From: Culex pipiens pallens
Taxonomy: Eukaryota; Arthropoda; Insecta; Diptera; Culicidae
Length of the DNA: 64,000 bases
Direction: 5' to 3'
NCBI RefSeq assembly: GCF_016801865.2
Contig: NC_068939.1
Location: 131,163,116 to 131,227,115, forward strand
Shown: in pieces, positions 22,401 through 31,859 of the stretch
How positions within the stretch are numbered: the first letter of the stretch is position 1
How the letters are laid out: each line of letters opens with the position of its first letter
Notes under the pieces: model-generated
Database searches by the model: none
What the model saw: only the letters and a program-made list of their open reading frames with translations
Told to the model about the DNA's origin: nothing
Position numbers and translations under genes: made by a program

Positions 22401-25400
22401 GTCCTATTGATACATTCATAGGTCCGAAGTAGTCGACCCCTGTGTATGTAAACGGCTTAACATTCACGTGTAGTCTACATTTCGGAAGTGCTGCCATTAT
22501 TGGAGGTATCGGCTTTGCATTATCGTTTTTACATTTCTGACACCTAAATTTAATCTTTTTCATAACAGCACGTATATCTATGACCCAATACTTTTGTCTA
22601 ACGGCCGCAATTGCCGTTTCCATTTTTTTATGCAAAAATTGTTCATGATAAGATATAAGAATCAAACGGGTAATGTAATGATTTTTAGGGAGGATTGCTG
22701 GTAGAGTAGCTCCTTCGGGAACAACTCTGGCGTTCTCATACCTTGTCCGAGATCTCAATACTCCTTTTTCATCAAGGTAAGGAGTAAGATTTCGAATTGG
22801 GCTGTCTTTTGGAACATTCTCTCCTACACTAAGTGATTTCAATTCATTTGTAAATTCGTTCCATTGCGCTTTTCTTATAAGTAAATTTTCTGCCCGTTGC
22901 AAATCATGGACTGATATGATTGCGTTAAATTCGTTTTGGTCCTTGCGGACTCGTATCCATTCTACGAATTTAATTAGTATAGCCGTCGATCTTTTAAGTC
23001 TTTTCCATGAGGAAAAGTTTTCCTCATTTATGAAGCTTAAGTTAGGGATTTCAATGGTCTTTATCATGTGTACAGGTTTTAATTCTTCAAGGGTTGGTTC
23101 TTTCTGTTTGTTTGAGGGCCAATGATATTCTGTTTTATACAGAAAATCTGGTCCTGTAACCCAAATACTATCTTTAATGATAGTTTTGGTAGCTTCATCC
23201 GCCGGATTGTTCTTGGAATCAACCCATCTCCATTGATTAGTAGTTGTACTATCAAGTATCTCACTAACCCTGTGAGCAATAAATTGCTTATAGTTTCTCG
23301 GTTCAGAGTTGATCCAAGCTAGGACTGTGCGGGAATCAGACCAAAATGTAATGGATGCGTAATTCAATCGTATTTCCTTTACAACTGTTTCCACTAAACG
23401 GGTACCTAACACGGCTGCTTGTAGTTCCAATCTTGGTATGGACATAAGTTTGTTAGGAGCTACCCGTGCTTTAGCTGCAACAATACATAAATCAATTGAT
23501 TCCTTTCCAATTGTTCTCATATAGATAACAGCAGCATATGCTCTATCTGAAGCGTCTACAAAAACATGAAGCTCTCTTGAAATAATTTCTCCTTTCAAAT
23601 TAGAGTAACATCTTGGAAAGAATTCTGTTTTTAACTGTTCCAGCCTGTTTGTCCATGAAATCCACTGGTTAAGCATTTTTTGTGGGATTTTTTCATCCCA
23701 GTTTGTACCTGTTCTCCACAATTCTTGCATCATAACTCGACTCTCTATGGTTATGTTTGAAATAAGTCCGAGAGGGTCGTAGACACTCATTGCTATGGAT
23801 AGCATTTCTCTTTTTGTAGGCCAGTCTGGGAAATTATCATTTTTCACCTTATATCTAAGAGCATCCTTTTCGGTATCCCAATAGATACCAAGAACTTTTT
23901 CGTAGGTTTGCTCGTCGTTTCCAAGCTCAACTACTTTTTTCTGCATCCTTTTATCTTCAGGAATACATTCAAGTATCGAACTTGAGTTTGAAATGAAATT
24001 TCTTAAATTGAAATGTGCATTTGCTTGAATTTTTATTACGTTATTAATTATCATGTTGGCCTTTTCAACTGAGTCAAAACTATCTAAATAATCATCTACG
24101 TAATGATTATCAATTATGCCTTTGACTTCCTCTGGATATTTTTCTTGAAACTTAAGCGCATTTTGGTTTTTAACGAATTGAGCACATGCTGGTGAACATG
24201 TTGCTCCAAAAGTCATCACCTGCATAATGTATATAACAGGCTTTTCCGTTGGATCATCTCTGAACAAAATCTTTTGTGATTCTTGATCTTCTTTTCTAAT
24301 GCGAACTTGGTGGAACATCTCTTGGATGTCCCCTGAGACCGCATATTTACCCTCCCTGAACCGAATTAGAACTCCTACTAAAGATGATAACCCATCCGGT
24401 CCAGAAAGCAATTTTGAGTTTAATGATTCACCTCCTATTTTTGCCGCAGCATCAAATACTAATCTACGCTTAGGAGGATTTTTGTTTAAATTTACCACAA
24501 CGAAATGTGGTATGTAATAAGTGCGTTCTGATTCTTTCTGTTCCATCAGCGTCGCTTTACGTAAATAGCCCTTTTCCTCATATTCCTTTATTTTGTTGGA
24601 ATACCATGTTCTTAATTCGGGCTCTCGATTCATTTTTCTCTCTTGTAATTTTAATCTATTCAACGCAGATTGATAACTGTTAGGAAACGATATTTTATCT
24701 TCTTTCCATAGCAGTCCTATTTCATACTGACCGTTGGAATAGTTTAAAGTCTGCTCCATTATTCGCAGAGCTCGCTCATCACTGGATGATTTCATCTTTT
24801 CAACTAATTTTACTCCAAAATTTTCAGTTGAAAAGTAATCTTGCATCATTTGCCTAAAATCATTCTCAATTGATATCTCTTCCATTGAAAAGAGATGATC
24901 ATATTTGTTGGATTGTCCATGGTTGCTTCCGTATAGCATCCAACCTAACATGGTGAGTCTTGCAATTGGCTCATTAAATCCTCCACACCTTTCTTCAATT
25001 CCTCTAAACAAATAAGCATGCGGCAATCCTAAAAGAATGGTTGGCTCCGCTTTATCATAAGCCTTGAGATCGATGTTTTTAAGATAATTAAATTTGTTCT
25101 TCAACGTTTTTATATTAACTGACTGCGTAGGCAAAGCCAAATCCTTGATTGTCCGCATGTTCTTGAGATTAAAGGTCTTGCCATTTGGACCCGTTATTTT
25201 GAATTCTACGGACATACTTTCAAAGTCCTCTTGAATTTCTCCGTTCGTCCATGCCAATGTCATAGGTTTAAACGAACCTTTAATCTTAAGTATTTTGACT
25301 ATTTCGCTATTGACAAGACTTACCGAAGAGCCTGAATCAAAAAATGCGAAAGTGTTAAATTTATTATCTCCATTCTTCAGCGTTACGGGGATAATTTGAT

Positions 25401-26709
25401 AATATACCTTGTTCTGATCTTGAACTTGGCAATTAACTGCATTGAATTCTTCTGGTGGATTTTCGGCCTGTCTATTTGCCGTAGACAAGTTTTCATGCAC
25501 CATGGGATGATGAGCTTTCTTGCAGCCATCTATGGTACATTTTACCGGAATTTTACATTGTCCAGATTTGTGATTGCTGTAGTTACAACAACTATAGCAA
25601 ACTTTTTTTGTTTTAAGCAGACGTCTTCTAGCTTTAACGTCCATCTTTTTAAAGTTATCACAAGTGGTTGTCTTGTGATTTCCATCGCAACTAAAACATT
25701 TGAGTTTTTTCTCTGGTTTAATTTTCTGAGTCAAGTGAACATTCACTTTCTCTTTAGTCTTAGTTTCAGTTCCTTCACGATGTTTTTCTGCTAAGAGAAC
25801 TGTCGCTAAATCTTTATGAGGTTTCATCCACGTATGAAATTCCTCCAAAGTGGGTGCAACATATGGATCCAGCAAAGATGATGATGCTTTTTTATCCAAA
25901 ACATATTTCGTCCATGTTTGAAACATGGACGGTGGTAATTTAGAGGTTAAATCTTTGACCAATCTAGAGTCGACTAGGAGGTCTGGCCTTTTTAATTGAT
26001 TCATGGTCACTATTAGATTTTCTAATGATGTAACAAAATCAATCATTGTTTTGGGAGCTTCCAATTTTGGATTCTTAGCTCCCAAAACGCAATTAATCAA
26101 ATTTTGGTAAATTGCATCAGCATTACCAAAATTTTCATTTAACCTATGGAGGATCGTCTTTAAGTTATTGTGATCCATTAAAAGTGGATTCACGAGCTTA
26201 AAGGCATCTCCCTTTAGGTATTTCTGTAGACGGTTTAAATTTTCTAGATCGCTAAAACCACCTTCTTTGGTGGTTAGCTCAAAGGTGTTTTTAAATCTAG
26301 CCCAAGTCAAAATGTTGCCATCAAAATATGGCAGCTCCATAAGTGACTGCCTTTTCAACAATAAGGCGAGATTCACTTCATCCGGGCTAGGCTCTAAACG
26401 CGTAGCCTTTAATTGGTCTACAAGTTCTTTAAATGATTCTTTCTGAAGCTTCAAAGCTTCAGATTGAACCTTATTTTCACATTCTTTTATGGAGTTTTGG
26501 AGCTTTTGCTCCAAACTCCGAATGTGATGAATTGCTTGGGCGCACTTCGGACAAGCCCAATATTCATCCGCTTGTGGCGATTTGCTTAATTTGCAACATT
26601 TTTCATGAAAGTGCCTATTGCACTCATGACATTCAATCATTGTGTCCTCATCTTTTTTGTCGCATAAACGACAATTGCCTAACTTATTATATTTATATCT
26701 GATGGACAT
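19444..26709 (-). CDS. BEL/Pao Gag-Pol-Env polyprotein with N-terminal PHD finger (2421 aa)
   Basis: This single frame encodes the retrotransposon proteins. Residues 13-56 form a PHD finger (C13, C16, C27, C30, H35, C38, C53, C56; W51). Residues 110-300 resemble the DUF1759 Gag domain, and Cys/His knuckles lie at 338-404. The aspartic protease has DSG at 458-460. RT spans about 700-950 with YVDD at 870-873. RNase H includes the DASDR, RLELQAAV and WSDSRT motifs (1052-1126). The integrase has an HHCC-like zinc region (1355-1393), D1426, D1488 and probably E1529, then a DUF5641-like tail (to about 1702). A hydrophobic internal signal-like segment (1775-1792) opens a Cys-rich ectodomain with several N-glycosylation sites, a basic RSPFRRR motif near 2073-2079 and a membrane anchor near 2322-2352. 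It has no stops, and the ATG is the first AUG after the primer-binding site. Confidence 0.95.
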   Translation of the reverse strand: MSIRYKYNKLGNCRLCDKKDEDTMIECHECNRHFHEKCCKLSKSPQADEYWACPKCAQAIHHIRSLEQKLQNSIKECENKVQSEALKLQKESFKELVDQLKATRLEPSPDEVNLALLLKRQSLMELPYFDGNILTWARFKNTFELTTKEGGFSDLENLNRLQKYLKGDAFKLVNPLLMDHNNLKTILHRLNENFGNADAIYQNLINCVLGAKNPKLEAPKTMIDFVTSLENLIVTMNQLKRPDLLVDSRLVKDLTSKLPPSMFQTWTKYVLDKKASSSLLDPYVAPTLEEFHTWMKPHKDLATVLLAEKHREGTETKTKEKVNVHLTQKIKPEKKLKCFSCDGNHKTTTCDNFKKMDVKARRRLLKTKKVCYSCCNYSNHKSGQCKIPVKCTIDGCKKAHHPMVHENLSTANRQAENPPEEFNAVNCQVQDQNKVYYQIIPVTLKNGDNKFNTFAFFDSGSSVSLVNSEIVKILKIKGSFKPMTLAWTNGEIQEDFESMSVEFKITGPNGKTFNLKNMRTIKDLALPTQSVNIKTLKNKFNYLKNIDLKAYDKAEPTILLGLPHAYLFRGIEERCGGFNEPIARLTMLGWMLYGSNHGQSNKYDHLFSMEEISIENDFRQMMQDYFSTENFGVKLVEKMKSSSDERALRIMEQTLNYSNGQYEIGLLWKEDKISFPNSYQSALNRLKLQERKMNREPELRTWYSNKIKEYEEKGYLRKATLMEQKESERTYYIPHFVVVNLNKNPPKRRLVFDAAAKIGGESLNSKLLSGPDGLSSLVGVLIRFREGKYAVSGDIQEMFHQVRIRKEDQESQKILFRDDPTEKPVIYIMQVMTFGATCSPACAQFVKNQNALKFQEKYPEEVKGIIDNHYVDDYLDSFDSVEKANMIINNVIKIQANAHFNLRNFISNSSSILECIPEDKRMQKKVVELGNDEQTYEKVLGIYWDTEKDALRYKVKNDNFPDWPTKREMLSIAMSVYDPLGLISNITIESRVMMQELWRTGTNWDEKIPQKMLNQWISWTNRLEQLKTEFFPRCYSNLKGEIISRELHVFVDASDRAYAAVIYMRTIGKESIDLCIVAAKARVAPNKLMSIPRLELQAAVLGTRLVETVVKEIRLNYASITFWSDSRTVLAWINSEPRNYKQFIAHRVSEILDSTTTNQWRWVDSKNNPADEATKTIIKDSIWVTGPDFLYKTEYHWPSNKQKEPTLEELKPVHMIKTIEIPNLSFINEENFSSWKRLKRSTAILIKFVEWIRVRKDQNEFNAIISVHDLQRAENLLIRKAQWNEFTNELKSLSVGENVPKDSPIRNLTPYLDEKGVLRSRTRYENARVVPEGATLPAILPKNHYITRLILISYHEQFLHKKMETAIAAVRQKYWVIDIRAVMKKIKFRCQKCKNDNAKPIPPIMAALPKCRLHVNVKPFTYTGVDYFGPMNVSIGRRVEKRWGALFTCLNTRAVHIELANALSTDAFFLCLKNVIHRRGKILQLYSDNGTNFVGANNEINRIKERLADDGIEWFFNPPASPHFGGVWERMVKEVKSLLPSVQRTMPEDELRSLLIQIEFIINSRPLTHIPLYSDDDEVLTPNHFLLNQSGATNLSLNDVTKGEVNREHWKRAEQAAKVYWDRWIQEYLPTLGKRSKWQEVNRPIKLDDIVAYPDESQKGVWIKAIVTELRPGKDGQIRSVRIRTPNRHELIKSVSNLLIFDVRKQNTEKESDNIPKFMGMIREIPSKPINKDNWGKKKTPDIEKIKLIAAELKAQNESAKSKVNKRGKIRPWNGVCLTILACLMIISQSFGNETKGLIAYDCTTADVNLTTYSLLDVASCLPPTTNLTTTQVSIQVLQRSAKTTARVYQCKVIMKRSIKHCGMHSHTSDYQYGYNYIVKEFTPDECLMAHVSNSIHLADNYKISQLKRNSTTRGEALIVGHVQGSTCQGGTYTTPFYTWVDALVYYEYDITLFDYMATVDIENDQIQLKRGLVCPYSHGKCLDSEEGYSTWSVNLNRICEDVEFEVLYEGNVNKTVDNGDKQATLSQKAVYSTISDAHLFSIRTREATKICGYDGYKTDHPRILIIEVNGFRSPFRRRPNGKNYDLFTYFNSKITLVENYIGQKLNDVYTSVMTEMCKLDKTIMETKLTLARLNPTEFVSSIVRRSGYIAVVAGEVIHILQCKPVYVTPRSSERCYQEIPVTHNNQSMYLAPVTRIVQARGTEIDCTPLLPAKFMFGGRWYTSDGRLRESTTPNKLTTDIITSWSYTPLPNLMESGVYDAKSIEKMRSMINEQGDRRAASTVLHKVMTGQNPNLQGFKLDAFVTETVIDSMINKYWHKFLTWSTWFGTATSTIIGAYMIGRLVKFVIDTIMHGRILYDIYGFGWQLIASFWDSLTTFLSHRNALRQVSVDNKPQPVRRQHVPRNQVDEIYIPMNRASTTD

Positions 26710-26739
26710 CCTGTACTAACCTTGCTGTTCCTCAATGTC

Positions 26740-28922
26740 GCACAAACGAAGATGACCTCACTGCGTCGGTCAAACGAAGATCACTTTGCTGGTCGCACAA
26801 ACGAAGATCACTCTGCTGCGTCGCTCAAACGAAGATCACTTTGCTGGTCGCACAAACGAAGATCACTCTGCTGCGTCGCTCAAACGAAGATCACTTTGCT
26901 GGTCGCACAATCGAAGATCACTCTGCTGCGTCGCTCAAACGAAGATCACTTTGCTGCGTTGCTCAAACGAAGATCACTTTGCTGCGTTGCTCAAACGAAG
27001 ATCACTTTGCTGCTCGCTCAAACGAAGATCACTTTGCTGCTCGCTCAAACGAAGATCACTTTGCTGCGTTGCTCAAACGAAGATCACTTTGCTGCGTTGC
27101 TCAAACGAAGATCACTTTGCTGCTCGCTCAAACGAAGATCACTTTGCTGCGTTGCTCAAACGAAGATCACTTTGCTGCTCGCTCAAACGAAGATCACTTT
27201 GCTGCTCGCTCAAACGAAGATCACTTTGCTGCGTTGCTCAAACGAAGATCACTTTGCTGCGTTGCTCAAACGAAGATCACTTTGCTGCTCGCTCAAACGA
27301 AGATCACTTTGCTGCGTTGCTCAAACGAAGATCACTTTGCTGCTCGCTCAAACGAAGATCACTTTGCTGCGTTGCTCAAACGAAGATCACTTTGCTGCGT
27401 TGCTCAAACGAAGATCACTTTGCTGCTCGCTCAAACGAAGATCACTTTGCTGCGTTGCTCAAACGAAGATCACTTTGCTGCGTTGCTCAAACGAAGATCA
27501 CTTTGCTGCTCGCTCAAACGAAGATCACTTTGCTGCGTTGCTCAAACGAAGATCACTTTGCTGCGTTGCTCAAACGAAGATCACTTTGCTGCTCGCTCAA
27601 ACGAAGATCACTTTGCTGCGTTGCTCAAACGAAGATCACTTTGCTGCGTTGCTCAAACGAAGATCACTTTGCTGCTCGCTCAAACGAAGATCACTTTGCT
27701 GCGTTGCTCAAACGAAGATCACTTTGCTGCTCGCTCAAACGAAGATCACTTTGCTGCTCGCTCAAACGAAGATCACTTTGCTGCGTTGCTCAAACGAAGA
27801 TCACTTTGCTGCGTTGCTCAAACGAAGATCACTTTGCTGCGTTGCTCAAACGAAGATCACTTTGCTGCTCGCTCAAACGAAGATCACTTTGCTGCTCGCT
27901 CAAACGAAGATCACTTTGCTGCGTTGCTCAAACGAAGATCACTTTGCTGCTCGCTCAAACGAAGATCACTTTGCTGCTCGCTCAAACGAAGATCACTTTG
28001 CTGCGTTGCTCAAACGAAGATCACTTTGCTGCGTTGCTCAAACGAAGATCACTTTGCTGCTCGCTCAAACGAAGATCACTTTGCTGCGTTGCTCAAACGA
28101 AGATCACTTTGCTGCTCGCTCAAACGAAGATCACTTTGCTGCGTTGCTCAAACGAAGATCACTTTGCTGCGTTGCTCAAACGAAGATCACTTTGCTGCTC
28201 GCTCAAACGAAGATCACTTTGCTGCGTTGCTCAAACGAAGATCACTTTGCTGCGTTGCTCAAACGAAGATCACTTTGCTGCTCGCTCAAACGAAGATCAC
28301 TTTGCTGCGTTGCTCAAACGAAGATCACTTTGCTGCGTTGCTCAAACGAAGATCACTTTGCTGCTCGCTCAAACGAAGATCACTTTGCTGCGTTGCTCAA
28401 ACGAAGATCACTTTGCTGCGTTGCTCAAACGAAGATCACTTTGCTGCTCGCTCAAACGAAGATCACTTTGCTGCGTTGCTCAAACGAAGATCACTTTGCT
28501 GCTCGCTCAAACGAAGATCACTTTGCTGCTCGCTCAAACGAAGATCACTTTGCTGCGTTGCTCAAACGAAGATCACTTTGCTGCGTTGCTCAAACGAAGA
28601 TCACTTTGCTGCGTTGCTCAAACGAAGATCACTTTGCTGCTCGCTCAAACGAAGATCACTTTGCTGCTCGCTCAAACGAAGATCACTTTGCTGCGTTGCT
28701 CAAACGAAGATCACTTTGCTGCTCGCTCAAACGAAGATCACTTTGCTGCTCGCTCAAACGAAGATCACTTTGCTGCGTTGCTCAAACGAAGATCACTTTG
28801 CTGCGTTGCTCAAACGAAGATCACTTTGCTGCGTTGCTCAAACGAAGATCACTTTGCTGCGTTGCTCAAACGAAGATCACTTTGCAGCTCCCCTGCTTCG
28901 CACAAACTAAGCTCACTTTGCG
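26740..28922 (-). repeat. Two-type 27/28-bp minisatellite forming the retroelement leader
   Basis: Roughly 75-80 head-to-tail units share the core CTCAAACGAAGATCACTTTG (+ strand). Two junction types alternate irregularly: CTGCGTTG (28-bp unit) and CTGCTCG (27-bp unit). The outermost units are degenerate (for example CACAAACGAAGATGACC at 26740 and CACAAACTAAGCTCAC near 28900), while the centre is homogeneous. No unit contains a stop on the + strand, so three overlapping + frames of about 690-750 codons stay open. On the sense strand every frame has TGA stops and there is no ATG. It occupies the 5' untranslated leader between primer-binding site and gag start. Confidence 0.95.
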
Positions 28923-28935
28923 CTTGAGTTGTTTT

Positions 28936-28953
28936 CCTCTCTGGAGTACACCA
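28936..28953 (-). other. tRNA primer-binding site
   Basis: Five bases inside the 5' LTR the sense strand reads TGGTGTACTCCAGAGAGG. It begins with TGG, the complement of a tRNA CCA end, as expected for minus-strand priming. I cannot assign the tRNA species by eye. Confidence 0.7.
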
Positions 28954-28958
28954 AAAAA

Positions 28959-29668
28959 TGTTGTGCCCAGGGGATTGTGATCGAAATAAACTCCAAGACT
29001 ACTGAACTGCGACTAACTTTATTTAAAACAAAATTTGGTTTTTATAATTGGTCTTAATTCTAAACAATTTATTCTAAGCAATGAAAGGGATGACAATAGT
29101 TTGCATTTATACTAAACTCCTCCTACTGATAAATTTTCTAATTTTCCTTTCTTCTTACTCATCAATGGAGATATGAGCGTGGGTGTATCGCGCTGTCCTC
29201 GTCCTTTTCCTTGTTCTTGTCCTTCCTAGATCCTTTTTTTCTTCCATGAGGATCACTTTCTTGAGTAGGCGTGGAATCCAATTTCTGGTTCCCACGCACT
29301 TTCGCCAGATGCCATTTCTGCGTCTGGTTTCGATCGGTATCCCGTCGTAAAAGGGACCCGATCGTAAAATCTCATCCCTTCGCGGGAGATCTTCAATTTT
29401 ACAGCGTGTCGTAACCCTTCTCGAATTACGTCGCCTGTGTAATTGCTCGGCTCCGTTCCCATCGTCTGGCAAGGGACTCGGGCCATGTGTTTTTTAGTAA
29501 ATTTCCATAAATTTTGAAGGAATCCATTTAGGGAATTTTTGGAAATCCTTGAATTAATTTATAGGTTCTCCGGTTCTTGAGAAAATAAAATTCAAATTTT
29601 CTCTCGTCCCTCGGAACACATGTGCGTCGTAAATTTTCCAAAGTCGTTCGTCTGTCTCGTCAGCGACA
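28959..29668 (-). repeat. 5' LTR of the BEL/Pao element (710 bp)
   Basis: It starts TGTTGTGCCC and ends GTCAGCGACA on the + strand. I found no difference from the other LTR. It drives transcription of the element leftwards. Confidence 0.95.
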
Positions 29669-29673
29669 ATCTG
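29669..29673 (+). repeat. Target-site duplication ATCTG (right)
   Basis: Identical to 18107-18111, immediately outside the right LTR. Confidence 0.93.
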
Positions 29674-30114
29674 AATATTAGTCAATTTTAATTTCACTGA
29701 TTTTAATTTTTAACGTTGAAACATTTGTCTCAGAAATATTTCGAAATTTTTCGGGAAAATTGCTTAGCTCTTAATAGAGAGATATTACAGGACTGTCAAT
29801 TTCTGCAGATCATGAAAAAATATAAAAAAACATATTTTTATTTTTATTGATTTTTAAATGGCTATCACTTGAAAACTTTGTTTTTATCAATGATAATTAA
29901 GTACGTTTTGGTTTTAAATATTTGATCCACATAAACTTCAAATAATGTTGACTGCCTAAAGCCAAAAGCATAAAAATTTATCAATTCTAATGTAGTTCTT
30001 GCAAAAAAAAAAGAAACATAAATGTATAATTACTTAATAAAAATTAATAGATTTCGGATTCACAAAACATTTTTCACTAGCTTCGATAAACAACAAGATA
30101 AAAATAAATTTTAG
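29674..30114. other. AT-rich non-coding stretch
   Basis: No gene or element boundary seen. Confidence 0.4.
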
Positions 30115-30117
30115 GAG

Positions 30118-31855
30118 AGAACTATAGTGAATGAAGCCTTCTACATACAGAACCAGTCTTTTTTAATCTTTGTGTTTCACTTTTATTTCAAATAAATAAA
30201 ATACTGTTATAATAGATTATATATAAAAAGTAAATAGTTTCGTTGAAGAAGAACAATTTAAAAAATTCAATTGCTTTAATTACTCAAAAATTACTTTAAT
30301 TCCCAATTAATCACTTAAATTACTCTAATTACCATGAATTACTAAGTCATTAAAGAATTACCTAATTACCAGCTAAAAATCAAAGTAATTATTAATTACT
30401 TGCCAGTCCGAGGCCTTGCTGGAAACCCTTGGGTCTGAGGTCGAATTTGTATCCGGCAAACTGTTGCTATATTTTCATGCAAATTGTACAAAGAAACGAT
30501 TTTTTTTGGTCGTTTTGAGGTTTCCATCACTTTTGTGAAAAAAATCCTTATAAAACGAAAAAAAATCTTCAAAAAAAGTTGTTCTAGACCCCCCGACGAA
30601 ATATTTCAATGGACCCCGCAAAATGTCGGGATAGATCCCTGCTTTCATGGTGCAAAATATCAGACTAGCCGAGTTTGTTATTTTAAGTTTGTTCTAGGAA
30701 ACACACCGTGGTGTAAAACAATTGCACAAATTCCTCAAAAGATTTTAAAATTTTATCATAAACTTCTTTTGTAAAAAATAATAAATAACTTTTCATCTCA
30801 TTGTACCAAAATTTTATAATTTGTGATTTGATAAATTTTTTCATCCCCCTTTGTCATTTTTTTTCAAAATACATTTTTACAGTCACTTTGATTTTATGAG
30901 CGTTTTTCAATTTTGTTATCTACCTAAACCATTATCTTTTAATTCGATACAAAGTGTTTCAAAACATAATCTGTGACAAAAAAAAAGTAAATGAATAACT
31001 ATTTGAATACCGTCATCAGGGATGACATTGGGTCTGGGGGTGAGATTGGGTCATACAAAAATTCTGGAATAATTACTATCTCATCACCTTTTCAGGCTGC
31101 AAATTATTAAAAAAAACATGTTTTTTTCGCATGTTTAAAAATTGAAGGGATCAAGGGGCGGAGGGCCGGCCCTCCGTCACATGATATCAAAAAACGGACC
31201 TCACATTTGTGATCAGGAACAAAAGTTACCCCTTATGACAAAGTTTCACGCAAATCGAAGAGGGGTCGGGGCAACTTTTCCCGATTTCGTGTGAGTTGGT
31301 AGAGAATTATCCCCATACAACCTGAACAGATTTTTATGATCTTCTTTTAATCTGAAATGTTACTAGGCAAGATCCATCCTAGGGTTCAACAAAATCACAA
31401 AATTTAAGAAACGGAAAATCTTTATTTTGAATCGATATTTAATTTTTTTCTGGTGATGAGTTTTTCTAAGGAATTTTAGAACAGCAAAATTAAAAATTCT
31501 ATAGGATCGTCTTTATGTTCTATTGTAAAGACCAAGGGCTTCCAGCAAGCCTCAGACTGGCAGAGAATTATTATTCACTTTTTTTAAGCGGGTAATTCGG
31601 TAATTCATTAATTATTTAGTAATTAATGGTAATTTTTTTTATTTTTTTTTTAGAGTAATTAAAATTCATTAATGGGTAATTCAAGTAATTATTAGGTAAT
31701 TAACGTAAATAATATTTTGACAATTGTTCTTGTTAAACGAATCTGTCTAAGTTTTGTTAATTCTCTTATGTAAAAATAAATAATTTTGATTTTATTTTAA
31801 ATAAGATTGTCACACAGCGATTCAAAAAAAGACTGGCTTTGTATGTAGAGAAAAT
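30118..31855. repeat. Diverged inverted repeat with about 325-bp arms
   Basis: The left arm (about 30118-30445) and right arm (about 31535-31855) share inverted segments. CTACATACAGAACCAGTCTT is mirrored by AAGACTGGCTTTGTATGTAG near 31830, and the GGCCTTGCTGGAAACCC segment is mirrored by GGGCTTCCAGCAAGCC near 31550. The arms contain many AATTACT words. The roughly 1.1-kb centre holds other dispersed repeats, including an inverted copy of the 16160-16545 family and the piece at 31080-31315. Confidence 0.65.
31080..31315. repeat. Fragment of the TIR family also bounding 39980-42241
   Basis: The segment ending GTGTGAGTTGGTAGAGAATT, with AAAGTTTCACGCAAATCGAA inside it, matches 42145-42241 directly and 39980-40200 in inverse. 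It is a solo copy of one terminus plus inner sequence. Just upstream lies GGGATGACATTGGGTC, another dispersed-repeat motif. Confidence 0.75.
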
Positions 31856-31859
31856 TCTC

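Larger units (their letters stand above)
18112..29668 (-). mobile_element. Complete BEL/Pao LTR retrotransposon with envelope-like domain
   Basis: The 11,557-bp element is in reverse orientation, flanked by ATCTG on both sides. Its order on the minus strand is 5' LTR, primer-binding site, minisatellite leader, one gag-pol-env frame, a small downstream ORF, polypurine tract and 3' LTR. The two LTRs (each 710 bp, offset 10847) show no difference that I could find by eye, and the long frame has no stop or frameshift. Both point to a recent insertion that may still be competent. The PHD, DUF1759-like Gag, A17-type protease, YVDD RT, DDE integrase and DUF5641-like tail match the BEL/Pao family. 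The envelope-like end makes it retrovirus-like. Confidence 0.95.

Noticed and set aside
26740..28922. Resemblance to a CRISPR array
   Set aside because: Units are contiguous tandem copies with no variable spacers, in a eukaryotic retroelement.
26722..28980. Three overlapping + strand frames of about 690-750 codons with a repeating Arg/Ser/Leu/Cys pattern
   Set aside because: They exist only because the 27/28-bp minisatellite unit lacks stops in all + frames. They lie antisense in the retroelement leader.
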